29,082 nt of DNA, from positions 1 to 29,082 of the IMG/VR virus record IMGVR_UViG_3300046747_000312, one strand, 5' to 3'. Source of the stretch: a virus. Below, piece by piece: positions 23,057 to 29,082 of this stretch. A model generated the notes under the pieces. It was not told the DNA's origin. It did not search any database and saw only the letters and a program-made list of their open reading frames with translations. The stretch's first letter is position 1. The number at the start of each line of letters is the position of its first letter. The translations under genes were made by a program, and so were the position numbers.

Positions 23057-23292
23057 CGCGCGAGGAACGGCGCGCGATTCTAGTTCGCGACTTCGGGGCG
23101 ATGCGCGCCAAGGTCGCACGGCTGGACGCGCGCTTGCTCGCGGAATATCCGACTGCGGACGCCGCGCGAACGAAGGCGCTCAAGGCGGAAGCGGAAAACG
23201 CGCATGGTGAGCTGAAAAAGCTGGAGCGCCGAGTGAACGGGGGGGGGCGAAAAACGCGCCATGAGGCAGCTCAACTGGAGTGGTGCAAATGA
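23053..23292 (+). CDS. Small helical basic protein with an internal G9 tract
   Basis: 79 residues from a GTG overlapping the DUF6745-like stop (GTGA); longer in-frame starts lie inside that gene. It is helical and charged (LVRDFGAMRAKVARLDARLL, then AKALKAEAENAHGELKKLER in style), followed by NGGG encoded by nine consecutive G (23239-23247) and a 14-residue tail (RKTRHEAAQLEWCK). The homopolymer makes the last part of the frame uncertain. The end is overlapped by the next ATG (ATGA), which supports the frame as given. Function unknown. Confidence 0.6.
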   Translation: MTREERRAILVRDFGAMRAKVARLDARLLAEYPTADAARTKALKAEAENAHGELKKLERRVNGGGRKTRHEAAQLEWCK

Positions 23293-23597
23293 CCGTCCGT
23301 CTAGAAATTGAGAGACTGTCCGGGCTCGACGTGCGCCCGGTCGTCGGGCACGGGAAAACCGCTATCGCGGACGGAGCGTGCCCGGGGTGCAAGGCAGAGC
23401 CGTTCGAGATTCGGTGCCATCATCTCGAGGCGGACCCGGACGGGGTGCCGCGCGCTGGCGCTCGATGCGTCGCGTGCAACGACCCCGTAGGTTGGGTCTA
23501 TGCGACGCCGGACACTCTGTTCAGTGCCGAGGAGGACGCGGCGGTGCTCGAACATGGAAGGGCCCGCATATATGGCCGCACGCAACCGCGGGGGTGA
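23289..23597 (+). CDS. Small zinc-ribbon-like protein
   Basis: 102 residues starting at an ATG that overlaps the previous stop. Two CxxC pairs frame a His-containing segment: C-P-G-C (about residue 34), then R-C-H-H, then C-V-A-C (about residue 63). This is a zinc-ribbon layout. The N-terminus is beta-like (TVRLEIERLSGLDVRPVVGH) and the C-terminus helical and acidic (LFSAEEDAAVLEHGRARIY). Such small ribbons may bind nucleic acid or proteins. No specific family recognised. Confidence 0.6.
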   Translation: MTVRLEIERLSGLDVRPVVGHGKTAIADGACPGCKAEPFEIRCHHLEADPDGVPRAGARCVACNDPVGWVYATPDTLFSAEEDAAVLEHGRARIYGRTQPRG

Positions 23598-23604
23598 GCC
23601 GCCC

Positions 23605-23781
23605 ATGGAATCCAACCAGGAGACGGGTGTCTACTTCTGGGCCTCCGGGTCCGGTGAGTCCCTGGTGCAGCTCTCGAACCGTCCGCACCCGCGGCTGCCG
23701 CTCTACTGCGCCCGGCATGACTGGTGGACCGACAAGCCATGCATGGCGTCACACGAGCCGGAGCAGCTCTCCCTCCGATGA
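23605..23781 (+). CDS. Small Cys/His protein of the early region
   Basis: 58 residues from the ATG at 23605. Longer in-frame starts would lie inside the previous gene. The N-terminal part is beta-like (VYFWASGSGESLVQLSNRPH); the C-terminal part has C-A-R-H, eight residues, then C-M-A-S-H, a possible zinc-binding C2H2 arrangement with Trp residues between. A weak GTGAG precedes the start. The stop overlaps the next ATG (ATGA). Function unknown. Confidence 0.5.
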   Translation: MESNQETGVYFWASGSGESLVQLSNRPHPRLPLYCARHDWWTDKPCMASHEPEQLSLR

Positions 23782-23982
23782 GCAGCAGCAACCCGAACCA
23801 TGGCGCGACCGAGCGCTCCCGGTACCACCGGCGGCGCGCCGCGGGGCTCTGCGGCGGATGCGGGAAGCGCCCTCCCCCGGCCGATGCGGGCGAGCTGTGA
23901 CCAATGTGCGGCGCGACAGAAACAGAGCGCCATCGCGCCGCGGCGTCGCAACGGAACGCTCTGGCGCGAGGGCGATAGATAG
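23778..23982 (+). pseudogene. Apparently frameshifted small zinc-ribbon gene
   Basis: The coupled ATG at 23778 (overlapping the previous stop) opens a frame that reads S-R-Y-H-R-R-R-A-A-G-L-C-G-G-C-G-K-R-P and then meets TGA at 23898-23900 after 40 residues. In the next frame the sequence continues directly as C-D-Q-C-A-A-R-Q-K-Q and runs to a stop at 23982. Joined together this is the usual small phage zinc ribbon 'GlCggCGkRPp..gelC..C..r'. At the break the sequence is GAGCTGTGACC; two extra bases (GAGCTGTGTGACC) would restore E-L-C-D-Q-C. So a two-base deletion, a sequencing error in the TG run, or a recoding event are the options. The 40-residue form alone would lack half its metal ligands. 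A GTG at 23897 also opens a third frame to 24004, with nothing recognisable in it. Confidence 0.5.
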
Positions 23983-23997
23983 GATATCCGTAGGACC

Positions 23998-24606
23998 ATG
24001 GTAGCAAAGGCCCAAGCGCGCGCTAAGCGTCCCCCGCTAAAACCGGAGCCCGTCCCGCATATCGTTCCCGATGTGTCAACGGTGCGCCAGGTGATGGGCG
24101 TAACGCTCCTGTCCGAGGGTGCCGTGCGAAACGTACTCAGCGGGGGGCCTTCCCGGCTGCAGTCTCAGCTTGCCGTAGTGCGGGCGCTACTGCAGCTTGG
24201 GCTACCGGTCCCGGTGGCGCTGGAGAGCGTGCCGGCGGGGCCGCGGCCGGTGATGGTCGCGGCGCCCGTGCCGGTAGCGCTCCCTCCCCAGCAACAGGCG
24301 CAGGCGGCGCTCCAAACGTTCGCGGCCGTGGTGCGAGCCGAAGCGACCGAGCAGCCTGCGCCGCCGCCCGTCGTGCCGGCTACGGTGGAGTCGCTGACCG
24401 TCACTGGCATTTTGCGGAAGGTCGAGCTGATGTTCGAACAGCCACCGGCCGTCGTGCTCGCTTGCGCCGAATCGTTCTGCGCGGCCAACCCGGGGCTCGG
24501 GGCGAAAGATTTCCTAGTGTGGTTCAAGGGTGAGCACGATGGCGGGAGACTCACCGGCACGGGGAAATGGTCCGCGTCGGATTCATTTCAGGAGAAAAGC
24601 TCATGA
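23998..24606 (+). CDS. Hypothetical protein with an HTH-like N-terminal segment
   Basis: 202 residues. Basic start (KAQARAKRPPLKP), then residues 28-70 read like a helix-turn-helix: T-V-R-Q-V-M-G-V-T-L-L-S-E-G-A-V-R-N-V-L-S-G-G, followed by a helix (LQSQLAVVRALLQLGLPVPV), comparable to repressors where 'lGvs..tvr.vl.g' is followed by 'v..al..LGl'. Residues about 80-125 are a Pro/Val/Ala-rich linker; 130-202 is a helical, conserved-looking end (GILRKVELMFEQPPAVVLAC, GAKDFLVWFKGEHDGG). A regulator or replication accessory is possible. The stop overlaps the next ATG (ATGA). Confidence 0.55.
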   Translation: MVAKAQARAKRPPLKPEPVPHIVPDVSTVRQVMGVTLLSEGAVRNVLSGGPSRLQSQLAVVRALLQLGLPVPVALESVPAGPRPVMVAAPVPVALPPQQQAQAALQTFAAVVRAEATEQPAPPPVVPATVESLTVTGILRKVELMFEQPPAVVLACAESFCAANPGLGAKDFLVWFKGEHDGGRLTGTGKWSASDSFQEKSS

Positions 24607-24839
24607 TGCTATTCCTTTGCGGGTACGTGGCCGGCAGCGCGTCGTTGCTCGCGGCTCTCTGGGGGAGACAATACGTCCGTGAGCGCCGCACGAAACGGAT
24701 GGTAGAAGCGGCCGTTGTGCGATTCTTCGAGGGCGTGCGGACTCCGTCGGTGAGCGCTCCTCCGTGCAACGATCCGCGCTGCGAAGCGTGCATGGCGCGG
24801 AAGCGCGCGGCGCAGCAAGCCGAATGGAATCGCAATTGA
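24603..24839 (+). CDS. Small membrane-anchored protein with a Cys motif
   Basis: 78 residues from the ATG overlapping the previous stop. An in-frame start at 24567 is internal to that gene. Residues 2-21 form a hydrophobic helix (MLFLCGYVAGSASLLAALWG), followed by a basic stretch (RQYVRERRTKR), so the C-terminus would be cytoplasmic. Near the end C-N-D-P-R-C-E-A-C-M-A-R-K holds three closely spaced Cys, possibly metal-binding. Unknown function; position before the nuclease gene. Confidence 0.6.
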   Translation: MMLFLCGYVAGSASLLAALWGRQYVRERRTKRMVEAAVVRFFEGVRTPSVSAPPCNDPRCEACMARKRAAQQAEWNRN

Positions 24840-24847
24840 AGGGCCCG

Positions 24848-25198
24848 ATGAAGGCAAGCCCGAGGCGCATCGAGGCCGAGCGGCTCGCGGGCATCATGAA
24901 AGAGATCGGGTGCGAGCCAGACTTGCGTATCTTCCGCAACAACGTCGGCGTAGCGGATCATCATGGAGCGATGGTGAAATACGGTCTCATGAACGGCTCA
25001 TCTGACCTCGTGGGCATCCTTGGTCCCCGCGGGCGCTGGTTCTGTCTCGAGGTGAAAAGCGACACGGGCCGCACCACCGAGGAGCAACAGCGCTGGGCCG
25101 CGATGGTGCGAAGCATGGGTGGATTCGCTGCCATCGTGCGGACCCCGGAAGAGGCGCGCGAGGCGCTGGAGCGGGCGAGAGCTGCGGCGTCCGAGTGA
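24848..25198 (+). CDS. VRR-NUC domain nuclease
   Basis: 116 residues from the ATG at 24848, chosen because GAAGGG lies just upstream; the in-frame ATG at 24824 has no site and lies inside the previous gene. PD-(D/E)XK fold marks: F-R-N-N-V-G (29-34), G-S-S-D53-L-V-G, L-E68-V-K70, then E-x-Q80-x-x-W83 and G-G-F-A-A-I-V-R. D53, E68 and K70 are the expected metal and catalytic residues. The length is that of stand-alone phage VRR-NUC proteins, which usually sit beside helicase and replication genes, as here. A role in cutting branched or recombining DNA during replication is likely. Confidence 0.85.
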   Translation: MKASPRRIEAERLAGIMKEIGCEPDLRIFRNNVGVADHHGAMVKYGLMNGSSDLVGILGPRGRWFCLEVKSDTGRTTEEQQRWAAMVRSMGGFAAIVRTPEEAREALERARAAASE

Positions 25199-25380
25199 AA
25201 AAGCAGGCCATCGAGTGGACCGAGTGGCGCGGGCCGGCGCATGGCAAGATCGTTCGTGGTCCCCATCAGATGACGCAAAAGTGCCTGAACTGGCGCTACT
25301 GCGCGCGCTGCGGCCTGATGAATCTCAAGAACGACGCGACACGAAAGGCGCTCCGTCAGGAGTGCGTTACCGAGGAATAA
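25195..25380 (+). CDS. Small zinc-knuckle-like protein
   Basis: 61 residues from a GTG overlapping the nuclease stop (GTGA). W-T-E-W-R-G-P in the N-terminal third, then C-L-N-W-R-Y-C-A-R-C-G (about residues 30-40) and a lone Cys near the end, which could form a one-metal knuckle. The type resembles small zinc-ribbon proteins common in early phage regions. The next ATG follows the TAA directly. Function unknown. Confidence 0.6.
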   Translation: MKKQAIEWTEWRGPAHGKIVRGPHQMTQKCLNWRYCARCGLMNLKNDATRKALRQECVTEE

Positions 25381-25620
25381 ATGCTCACCGTTCGCGCCTC
25401 CATCGTCGACCGTCCTGGCCTGCGCCTGGTGCTGGAGTGGGACACGCTTCCTCTTCCGCCGCTCACGATGGCCTATCTCCGCCGCATCGACGCGATCCGC
25501 GAGGCGCTTGCGGCTGGGTCGCTGTGCCCGGACGATGCTCACGCCGCGCTCCTCGATTGCCGCTGGATCGGCAAGCTCGCAGCCGGAGGCGTCGCTACCG
25601 GCATGCGGGCGCTACGGTGA
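25381..25620 (+). CDS. Hypothetical protein between nuclease and helicase genes
   Basis: 79 residues; ATG immediately after the previous TAA. N-terminal part beta-like (LTVRASIVDRPGLRLVLEWD), then helical (MAYLRRIDAIREALAAGSLC), with Asp-rich turns and a C-terminal Gly/Ala-rich end. Its stop overlaps a GTG of a short coupled ORF. No family recognised. Confidence 0.6.
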   Translation: MLTVRASIVDRPGLRLVLEWDTLPLPPLTMAYLRRIDAIREALAAGSLCPDDAHAALLDCRWIGKLAAGGVATGMRALR

Positions 25621-25742
25621 GGCCGCGCTGGGTCTGGTTGCTCCTCCCGCCACGGAACGCCCCCCCCCGACGCCCCGTGCGACTCTGGACCGGTGAGACC
25701 GGCACCGCGCCGCGATGGCGGCGGATCGTGACGTACCAATGA
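25617..25742 (+). CDS. Possible 41-residue coupled ORF upstream of the helicase
   Basis: A GTG overlapping the previous stop opens a frame whose own TGA is overlapped by the helicase ATG, so both junctions follow the local coupling rule. The product is Trp- and Arg-rich (RPRWVWLLLPPRNAPPRRPV). It contains a nine-C run (25660-25668), so its frame depends on that tract being right. The peptide has no recognisable fold and may serve mainly as a translational link to the helicase. Confidence 0.4.
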   Translation: MRPRWVWLLLPPRNAPPRRPVRLWTGETGTAPRWRRIVTYQ

Positions 25743-27190
25743 GCCAGACCCTCCGCGACTACCAGGCCCGTGGCTGCCGCCAGACGCGCGAGCACTGGGA
25801 CACGGGCCATCGCTCCGTGTGCTTCGTGTCGCCCACCGGTAGCGGCAAGACCACATGCGGCACCGAGTTCGTCGGGGGCTTCCGCCGCTCCGTCTGGGTA
25901 GCGCACCGCAAGGAGCTCATCGCGCAAGCCGTGGAGCGCCTGGAGCTCGCGGGGCACCGCGTTGGGGCCGTCTGCCCCGGGATGCGCGACGACGCCGCAG
26001 CGCCCGTCCAAGTGGGTACGATTCAGTCCTTCCTCGCGCGTGGACTCCGGCCAGACGCGGATCTCATGGTGTTCGACGAAGGGCACCATCACGTCCCCGC
26101 GTCCGAGTACTGGCACACGTTCGCCGGCGCCTACCAGCATGCGAAACAGGTGTTTCTAACCGCTACCCCTGAGCGTCGCGACGGCTCGCCGATGGGTGAC
26201 GTCTGCTCCGAGATGGTCGTTGCCGCGTCGTACTCCGAGCTGCTCGCGGCCGGTCACTTGGCGCCATGCGTCGTCTACGCCCCGCCTCGCGACAAGGCGT
26301 CCTCGGGCTGGGCGTGCGATCCGGTGCAGGCGTACCAGCAGTTCGCCCCCGGCACGATGGCCTTCGCGTTCTTCGATCGCGTCGCTCGTAGCACCGAATG
26401 GGAGCGCGCTTTCTGTCTCGCCGGGGTGAACGCGCGTACCATCGACGGCAAGACCAAGGACAAGGACCGGGACCGCTATCTCGAGGACTTCGCCGCCGGA
26501 CTCGTCCGCGTACTCTGCAACGTCGCGACCATGACCGAGGGCGTGGACATCCCCGCCGCCGCGACGTGTCTCCTCGCCCGATGCCCCGACCACGCGAGCA
26601 CATTCCTGCAGATGGTCGGGCGCGTGCTACGTCCGCATCCTAGCAAGCCGCACGCACTCCTGCTCGATCTGGTCGACGCAACCGCGCGCCACGGCTACCC
26701 CACGGAGGACCGTGAATATTCGCTCACCGGGAAGGCCATCCAGCGCGCGAGTAAGAGCGAGGTACGACGCTGCGCCGAGTGTATGGCAATGTACCCTAAC
26801 GGCCTCGCGGCCTGTCCGCTCTGCGGTTGGGTGCCGCCGAAGCCGCGCCCGGTCGAGGTGCGGATCTACGATGCCGGATTGCAGCGCGTCTACCAGGGCG
26901 CTGATACTGCGGACGAGCACAAACTCTCCGAGTATCGGCGCCTCCGGATGCTCGCGAAGCGCCAGGGATACGGACTGCAATTCGTGGTGAAGGAATACAA
27001 GAAACTTTTCGGAGTCGAGCCATCGCTCCGCGGCGTGCCGGAGCAGGACAAGCGAGCGGAATACGACGCGCTACGCGCCGTCCAGATCGCGAAAGGTCTC
27101 AAGCCGGGATTTGTTGGTGTAAGATACAAGGCCCTCTTCGGTGCGTGGCCCCCGCGAGAGTGGGCCCTCGCTCCGCTCCAACAGCGATGA
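25739..27190 (+). CDS. SF2 helicase with C-terminal zinc ribbon
   Basis: 483 residues from the ATG overlapping the previous stop; an in-frame ATG at 25715 is upstream but lacks coupling. Motifs in order: a Q-like R-D-Y8-Q9, Walker A P-T-G-S-G-K-T (32-38), VAHRKELIAQA (motif Ia), V-G-T-I-Q-S-F, Walker B D113-E-G-H116, T141-A-T-P-E-R, then in the second RecA domain TEGVDIPAA and Q291-M-V-G-R-V-L-R-P (motif VI arginine fingers R295, R298). A CxxC...CxxC ribbon follows (C345, C348, C359, C362). The C-terminal 100 residues contain two similar K-x-G-x-G/F-x-x-x-x-x-K-x-L-F-G segments. It probably unwinds DNA at phage replication forks or recombination intermediates. Confidence 0.85.
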   Translation: MSQTLRDYQARGCRQTREHWDTGHRSVCFVSPTGSGKTTCGTEFVGGFRRSVWVAHRKELIAQAVERLELAGHRVGAVCPGMRDDAAAPVQVGTIQSFLARGLRPDADLMVFDEGHHHVPASEYWHTFAGAYQHAKQVFLTATPERRDGSPMGDVCSEMVVAASYSELLAAGHLAPCVVYAPPRDKASSGWACDPVQAYQQFAPGTMAFAFFDRVARSTEWERAFCLAGVNARTIDGKTKDKDRDRYLEDFAAGLVRVLCNVATMTEGVDIPAAATCLLARCPDHASTFLQMVGRVLRPHPSKPHALLLDLVDATARHGYPTEDREYSLTGKAIQRASKSEVRRCAECMAMYPNGLAACPLCGWVPPKPRPVEVRIYDAGLQRVYQGADTADEHKLSEYRRLRMLAKRQGYGLQFVVKEYKKLFGVEPSLRGVPEQDKRAEYDALRAVQIAKGLKPGFVGVRYKALFGAWPPREWALAPLQQR

Positions 27191-27351
27191 CTCAGCACTG
27201 GCAACCGCAGCTAGCGATCCGCATTCCGCGGAGTCGTTTCGCGTTCAATTGTTATTGGTGCGGCGTACTCTTCCGCGCTGGCGTCCGCGCCTGGTGGTAT
27301 CGACTCGATAAGCTCATGTCCTGCGACGAATGCCACCGGGACACCCGATGA
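27187..27351 (+). CDS. Small two-CxxC zinc-finger protein
   Basis: 54 residues; ATG overlaps the helicase stop and its stop overlaps the ATG of the ATPase gene (ATGA both). C-Y-W-C (about residue 22) and C-D-E-C-H (about residue 46) give a single four-Cys zinc finger separated by a basic aromatic segment (VRAWWYRLDKLM). It lies between helicase and primase-like ATPase and may be a small DNA-binding adaptor. No family recognised. Confidence 0.6.
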   Translation: MTQHWQPQLAIRIPRSRFAFNCYWCGVLFRAGVRAWWYRLDKLMSCDECHRDTR

Positions 27352-28655
27352 GCGCAGCACGCGAGCCCGGGGACGACCGAGAAGAGCCACCGACGAACGT
27401 CGTCGAGCTTGAGCCATGGAAACGCGGCCTCGTCTACGGACGCGATGACAAGAACGGAGAGCCACGGCTCACGGCCTGCGTCGGAAACGTTGCGCTGATT
27501 CTCACGCACGACGTCGCGTTCCGCGGATGCTTCGCCTTCAACGACCTTTCTAGGAAGACGCTCCTCGTCAAGAAGCTCCCGAAGATGGTCGGCTTCGCAT
27601 CACCCAAGCGCGGCCCGGTCGATACCTACATTCGCGACGTCACGATCGCGGCGCTCGCGAGCATGAACAAGCTCACCGCGAGCAAGGATCTGGTATCTGA
27701 CGGCATAGAACTCGCCGCGCGTCAACAGCGTTTCAATCCCATGCGCGACCATCTCGAGGGCCTGAAGTGGGACGGAGTGCGACGTCTGGATCGGTGGCTG
27801 AGCACATATCTGGGTGTCAGCGCAACAGAATATGCTGCCTCCGTGGGCGCGTGGTGGCTCATCTCGATGGTCGCGCGCATCTACGAGCCCGGCTGTCAAG
27901 CGGACCACGTACTCGTGCTCGAGGGGCCGCAGGGCGCCGCGAAGTCGAGCGCGCTCCGGGTACTTGCGGGCGCGGACTATTTCACCGACCAGCTCCCGGA
28001 CCTCGGCTCGAAGGACTGCCAACAGCAACTCCTTGGCATGACGTGCATCGAACTCGGCGAAATGGACGCGCTCTCCCGCCACGAGGTCACGCGGATCAAG
28101 GCGTTCCTCACCGTCCGCTCGGACCGCTACCGGCCGCCATTCGAACGCTACGTCGTCGACATTCCACGAACGTGCGTCTTCGCCGGCAGCACGAACAAGC
28201 CCGGATACCTCCGCGACGACACCGGCAACCGCCGCTTCTGGCCCGTCCGCGTCGGAGCCATCGACCTGGACGCGCTCCGTCGCGACCGAGACCAGCTCCT
28301 AGCCGAGGCCCGGTGCGCCTACGAAAGCGGCGCCCACTGGTGGCCGGACCCGAAGTCCGTGGAGCTGGCGGCGGCCATCGAGGACGAGCAGGACCAGCGC
28401 TACATCGGCGACGAGTGGGAAGCGAAGATCGCCGCGTGGCTCGAGGGCCACGGAACCGGGCTGCCGTGCGACCCTCGCGATGCCGTCACGGTGGGCGATA
28501 TCCTCGCCGGTCTGGGCATCGCTCCCGAGGACTGGAGCCTCCAGGCCCAGCAGCGTATCGGCGCCGTCATGGGGCGCCTAGGGTGGGTCTGCGGGCGGTC
28601 CCGGGAGCACGGGGTCAGAGTTCGACGGTATCGGCGACCGAATTCTGGCCCGTAA
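27348..28655 (+). CDS. VirE/VapE-family P-loop ATPase (replication, primase-helicase type)
   Basis: 435 residues from the ATG overlapping the previous stop. Family marks: F-N-P-M-R-D-H-L-E-G-L-K-W-D-G-V-R-R-L-D (about 126-145), Y-x-x-S-V-G-A-W-W-L-I-S-M-V-A-R-I-Y-E-P-G, D-H-V-L-V-L-E-G-P-Q-G-A-A-K-S-S with Walker A at 193-200, L-G-S-K-D, Walker B-like C-I-E-L-G-E238-M-D, R-I-K-A-F-L-T-V-R-S-D-R-Y-R, C-V-F-A-G-S-T-N, and T-G-N-R-R-F-W-P-V. This is the PF05272-type core. Family members act as phage or satellite replication helicases/primases. The N-terminal 115 residues lack a full archaeo-eukaryotic primase motif, so a separate primase may be needed. The stop codon lies inside the terminator stem. 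Confidence 0.85.
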   Translation: MSAAREPGDDREEPPTNVVELEPWKRGLVYGRDDKNGEPRLTACVGNVALILTHDVAFRGCFAFNDLSRKTLLVKKLPKMVGFASPKRGPVDTYIRDVTIAALASMNKLTASKDLVSDGIELAARQQRFNPMRDHLEGLKWDGVRRLDRWLSTYLGVSATEYAASVGAWWLISMVARIYEPGCQADHVLVLEGPQGAAKSSALRVLAGADYFTDQLPDLGSKDCQQQLLGMTCIELGEMDALSRHEVTRIKAFLTVRSDRYRPPFERYVVDIPRTCVFAGSTNKPGYLRDDTGNRRFWPVRVGAIDLDALRRDRDQLLAEARCAYESGAHWWPDPKSVELAAAIEDEQDQRYIGDEWEAKIAAWLEGHGTGLPCDPRDAVTVGDILAGLGIAPEDWSLQAQQRIGAVMGRLGWVCGRSREHGVRVRRYRRPNSGP

Positions 28656-28688
28656 CAAAAAGCATGCTTTTGTTACGGGCCGTTTTTT
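28647..28688 (+). terminator. Intrinsic terminator closing the rightward replication block
   Basis: A perfect 14-base inverted repeat (GGCCCGTAACAAAA at 28647-28660, complement at 28668-28681) with a 7-base loop (AGCATGC) is followed by G and six T. The left arm contains the stop codon of the ATPase gene. The reverse strand has the same stem but no T run after it, so it acts mainly rightward. Confidence 0.9.
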
Positions 28689-28692
28689 GGGG

Positions 28693-28932
28693 CTACTCCT
28701 CGCCGAGCATCCTCCTGGCGTCCGCCTCTGCTTCGGCCGCGTCCTCCTGAGCGCAGGCATCCTCGTCCTCCGGATCCGAGAGCGCGACCGACATGGTGAG
28801 CCCGCGGACGCTCGCCTCCGACACGACACGCTCGGCGTACTCGCGCCAGTCTCCGAGCGTCGAGCCCTGTCCGGGCGGCGGGCTCGCGTAGCGGAGCGCA
28901 ATCCCGAAGCGATTGGCAGCGTCGCGATTCAC
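28693..28932 (-). CDS. Small acidic hypothetical protein, leftward
   Basis: 79 residues from a GTG overlapping the upstream stop (GTGA). The middle (about 20-45) is helical (GDWREYAERVVSEASVRGLT) and followed by SVALSDPEDEDACAQ; the last 25 residues are very acidic (EDAAEAEADARRMLGEE). It ends four bases beyond the terminator, facing the rightward block. No family recognised. The acidic end resembles small inhibitors and DNA mimics, without any proof. Confidence 0.65.
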   Translation of the reverse strand: MNRDAANRFGIALRYASPPPGQGSTLGDWREYAERVVSEASVRGLTMSVALSDPEDEDACAQEDAAEAEADARRMLGEE

Positions 28933-29082
28933 GAGAGCTCCTCCGCAGGCAGGTCCGCGATAGCTCTGCGTCCCGCGGCTTCCGCGAGGCCCTCGCAGTA
29001 CGCGGCCTCGGAGAGCTCCTCGGCGACCTGGCGGATCGTCTGGACGGTCCGCGCAGCGTCAGCGAGCAGATACCCGGAGCGG
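28929..29082 (-). CDS. C-terminal part of a helical protein, cut by the window edge
   Basis: The minus frame ending with TGA at 28931-28929 is open to the edge (51 residues seen). The visible part is helical and Ala/Glu-rich (ARTVQTIRQVAEELSEAAYC, then EGLAEAAGRRAIADLPAEEL). The downstream gene begins inside its stop (GTGA), so both belong to one leftward operon whose start lies to the right. Function unknown. Confidence 0.5.
   Translation of the reverse strand, partial: RSGYLLADAARTVQTIRQVAEELSEAAYCEGLAEAAGRRAIADLPAEELS

Noticed and set aside
23890-23905. RF2-type programmed +1 frameshift at the TGA in the zinc-ribbon gene
   Set aside because: The P-site codon is CTG followed by T, so slippage would need pairing of a Leu tRNA on TGT, which is poor, and no internal Shine-Dalgarno is close. 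A two-base loss explains the sequence better.

Overview
The window is a GC-rich segment of a tailed-phage genome (free phage or prophage). It is most likely a podovirus: the head genes are followed by a head-tail adaptor, a very long P22 gp10-like tail-nozzle protein and three large Ala/Gly-rich proteins of the ejection (internal virion) type, with no tape measure, tail tube or sheath gene. No integrase, terminase, DNA or RNA polymerase, tRNA, IS element or CRISPR array is visible. The strong G/C preference at third codon positions suggests a high-GC bacterial host, but nothing identifies it.

Layout. (1) 1-17935, rightward virion and lysis block: C-terminus of a probable portal, a small acidic protein, scaffold, major capsid protein, two tandem paralogous decoration-like proteins, adaptor, tail nozzle, an S74-autoprotease protein, two further ejection proteins, a LamG-like appendage protein, then small membrane proteins, a lipoprotein and an M15 endolysin. 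(2) 17954-18199, a 12-bp tandem repeat array of 15.5 units between imperfect flanking direct repeats, lying where two transcription units converge. (3) 18169-21110, leftward early operon: XRE repressor, a 56-residue ORF, a fused FEN-type 5'-3' exonuclease and RecT-like annealing protein, a small ORF, a MazG-like pyrophosphohydrolase, and a protein carrying an SSB-like DDDIPF motif. (4) 21108-21201, a mirror-symmetric divergent control region. (5) 21199-28655, rightward early/replication block: three small unknown ORFs, a QGDV-type small protein beside a DUF6745-like protein, a run of small Cys-rich (zinc-knuckle) proteins including one apparently frameshifted, a VRR-NUC nuclease, an SF2 helicase and a VirE/VapE-type ATPase, ending at a strong intrinsic terminator (28647-28688). 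(6) 28693-29082, two leftward small genes, one cut by the window edge.

How it fits together. The repressor at 20904-21110 probably acts on the symmetric region at 21108-21201, which would fire two mirror-image promoters whose predicted start points fall on the start codons (leaderless mRNAs). The left operon supplies recombination and nucleotide-pool functions, the right operon supplies replication functions, and the large rightward block supplies virion and lysis functions. Most adjacent genes overlap by 1 or 4 bases (ATGA, GTGA, TGATG), so translational coupling is the rule.

The most noteworthy items are the exonuclease-annealase fusion, the concentric palindromic leaderless switch, the 12-bp array at the convergence point, and the S74 self-cleaving chaperone placed in an ejection-type protein.
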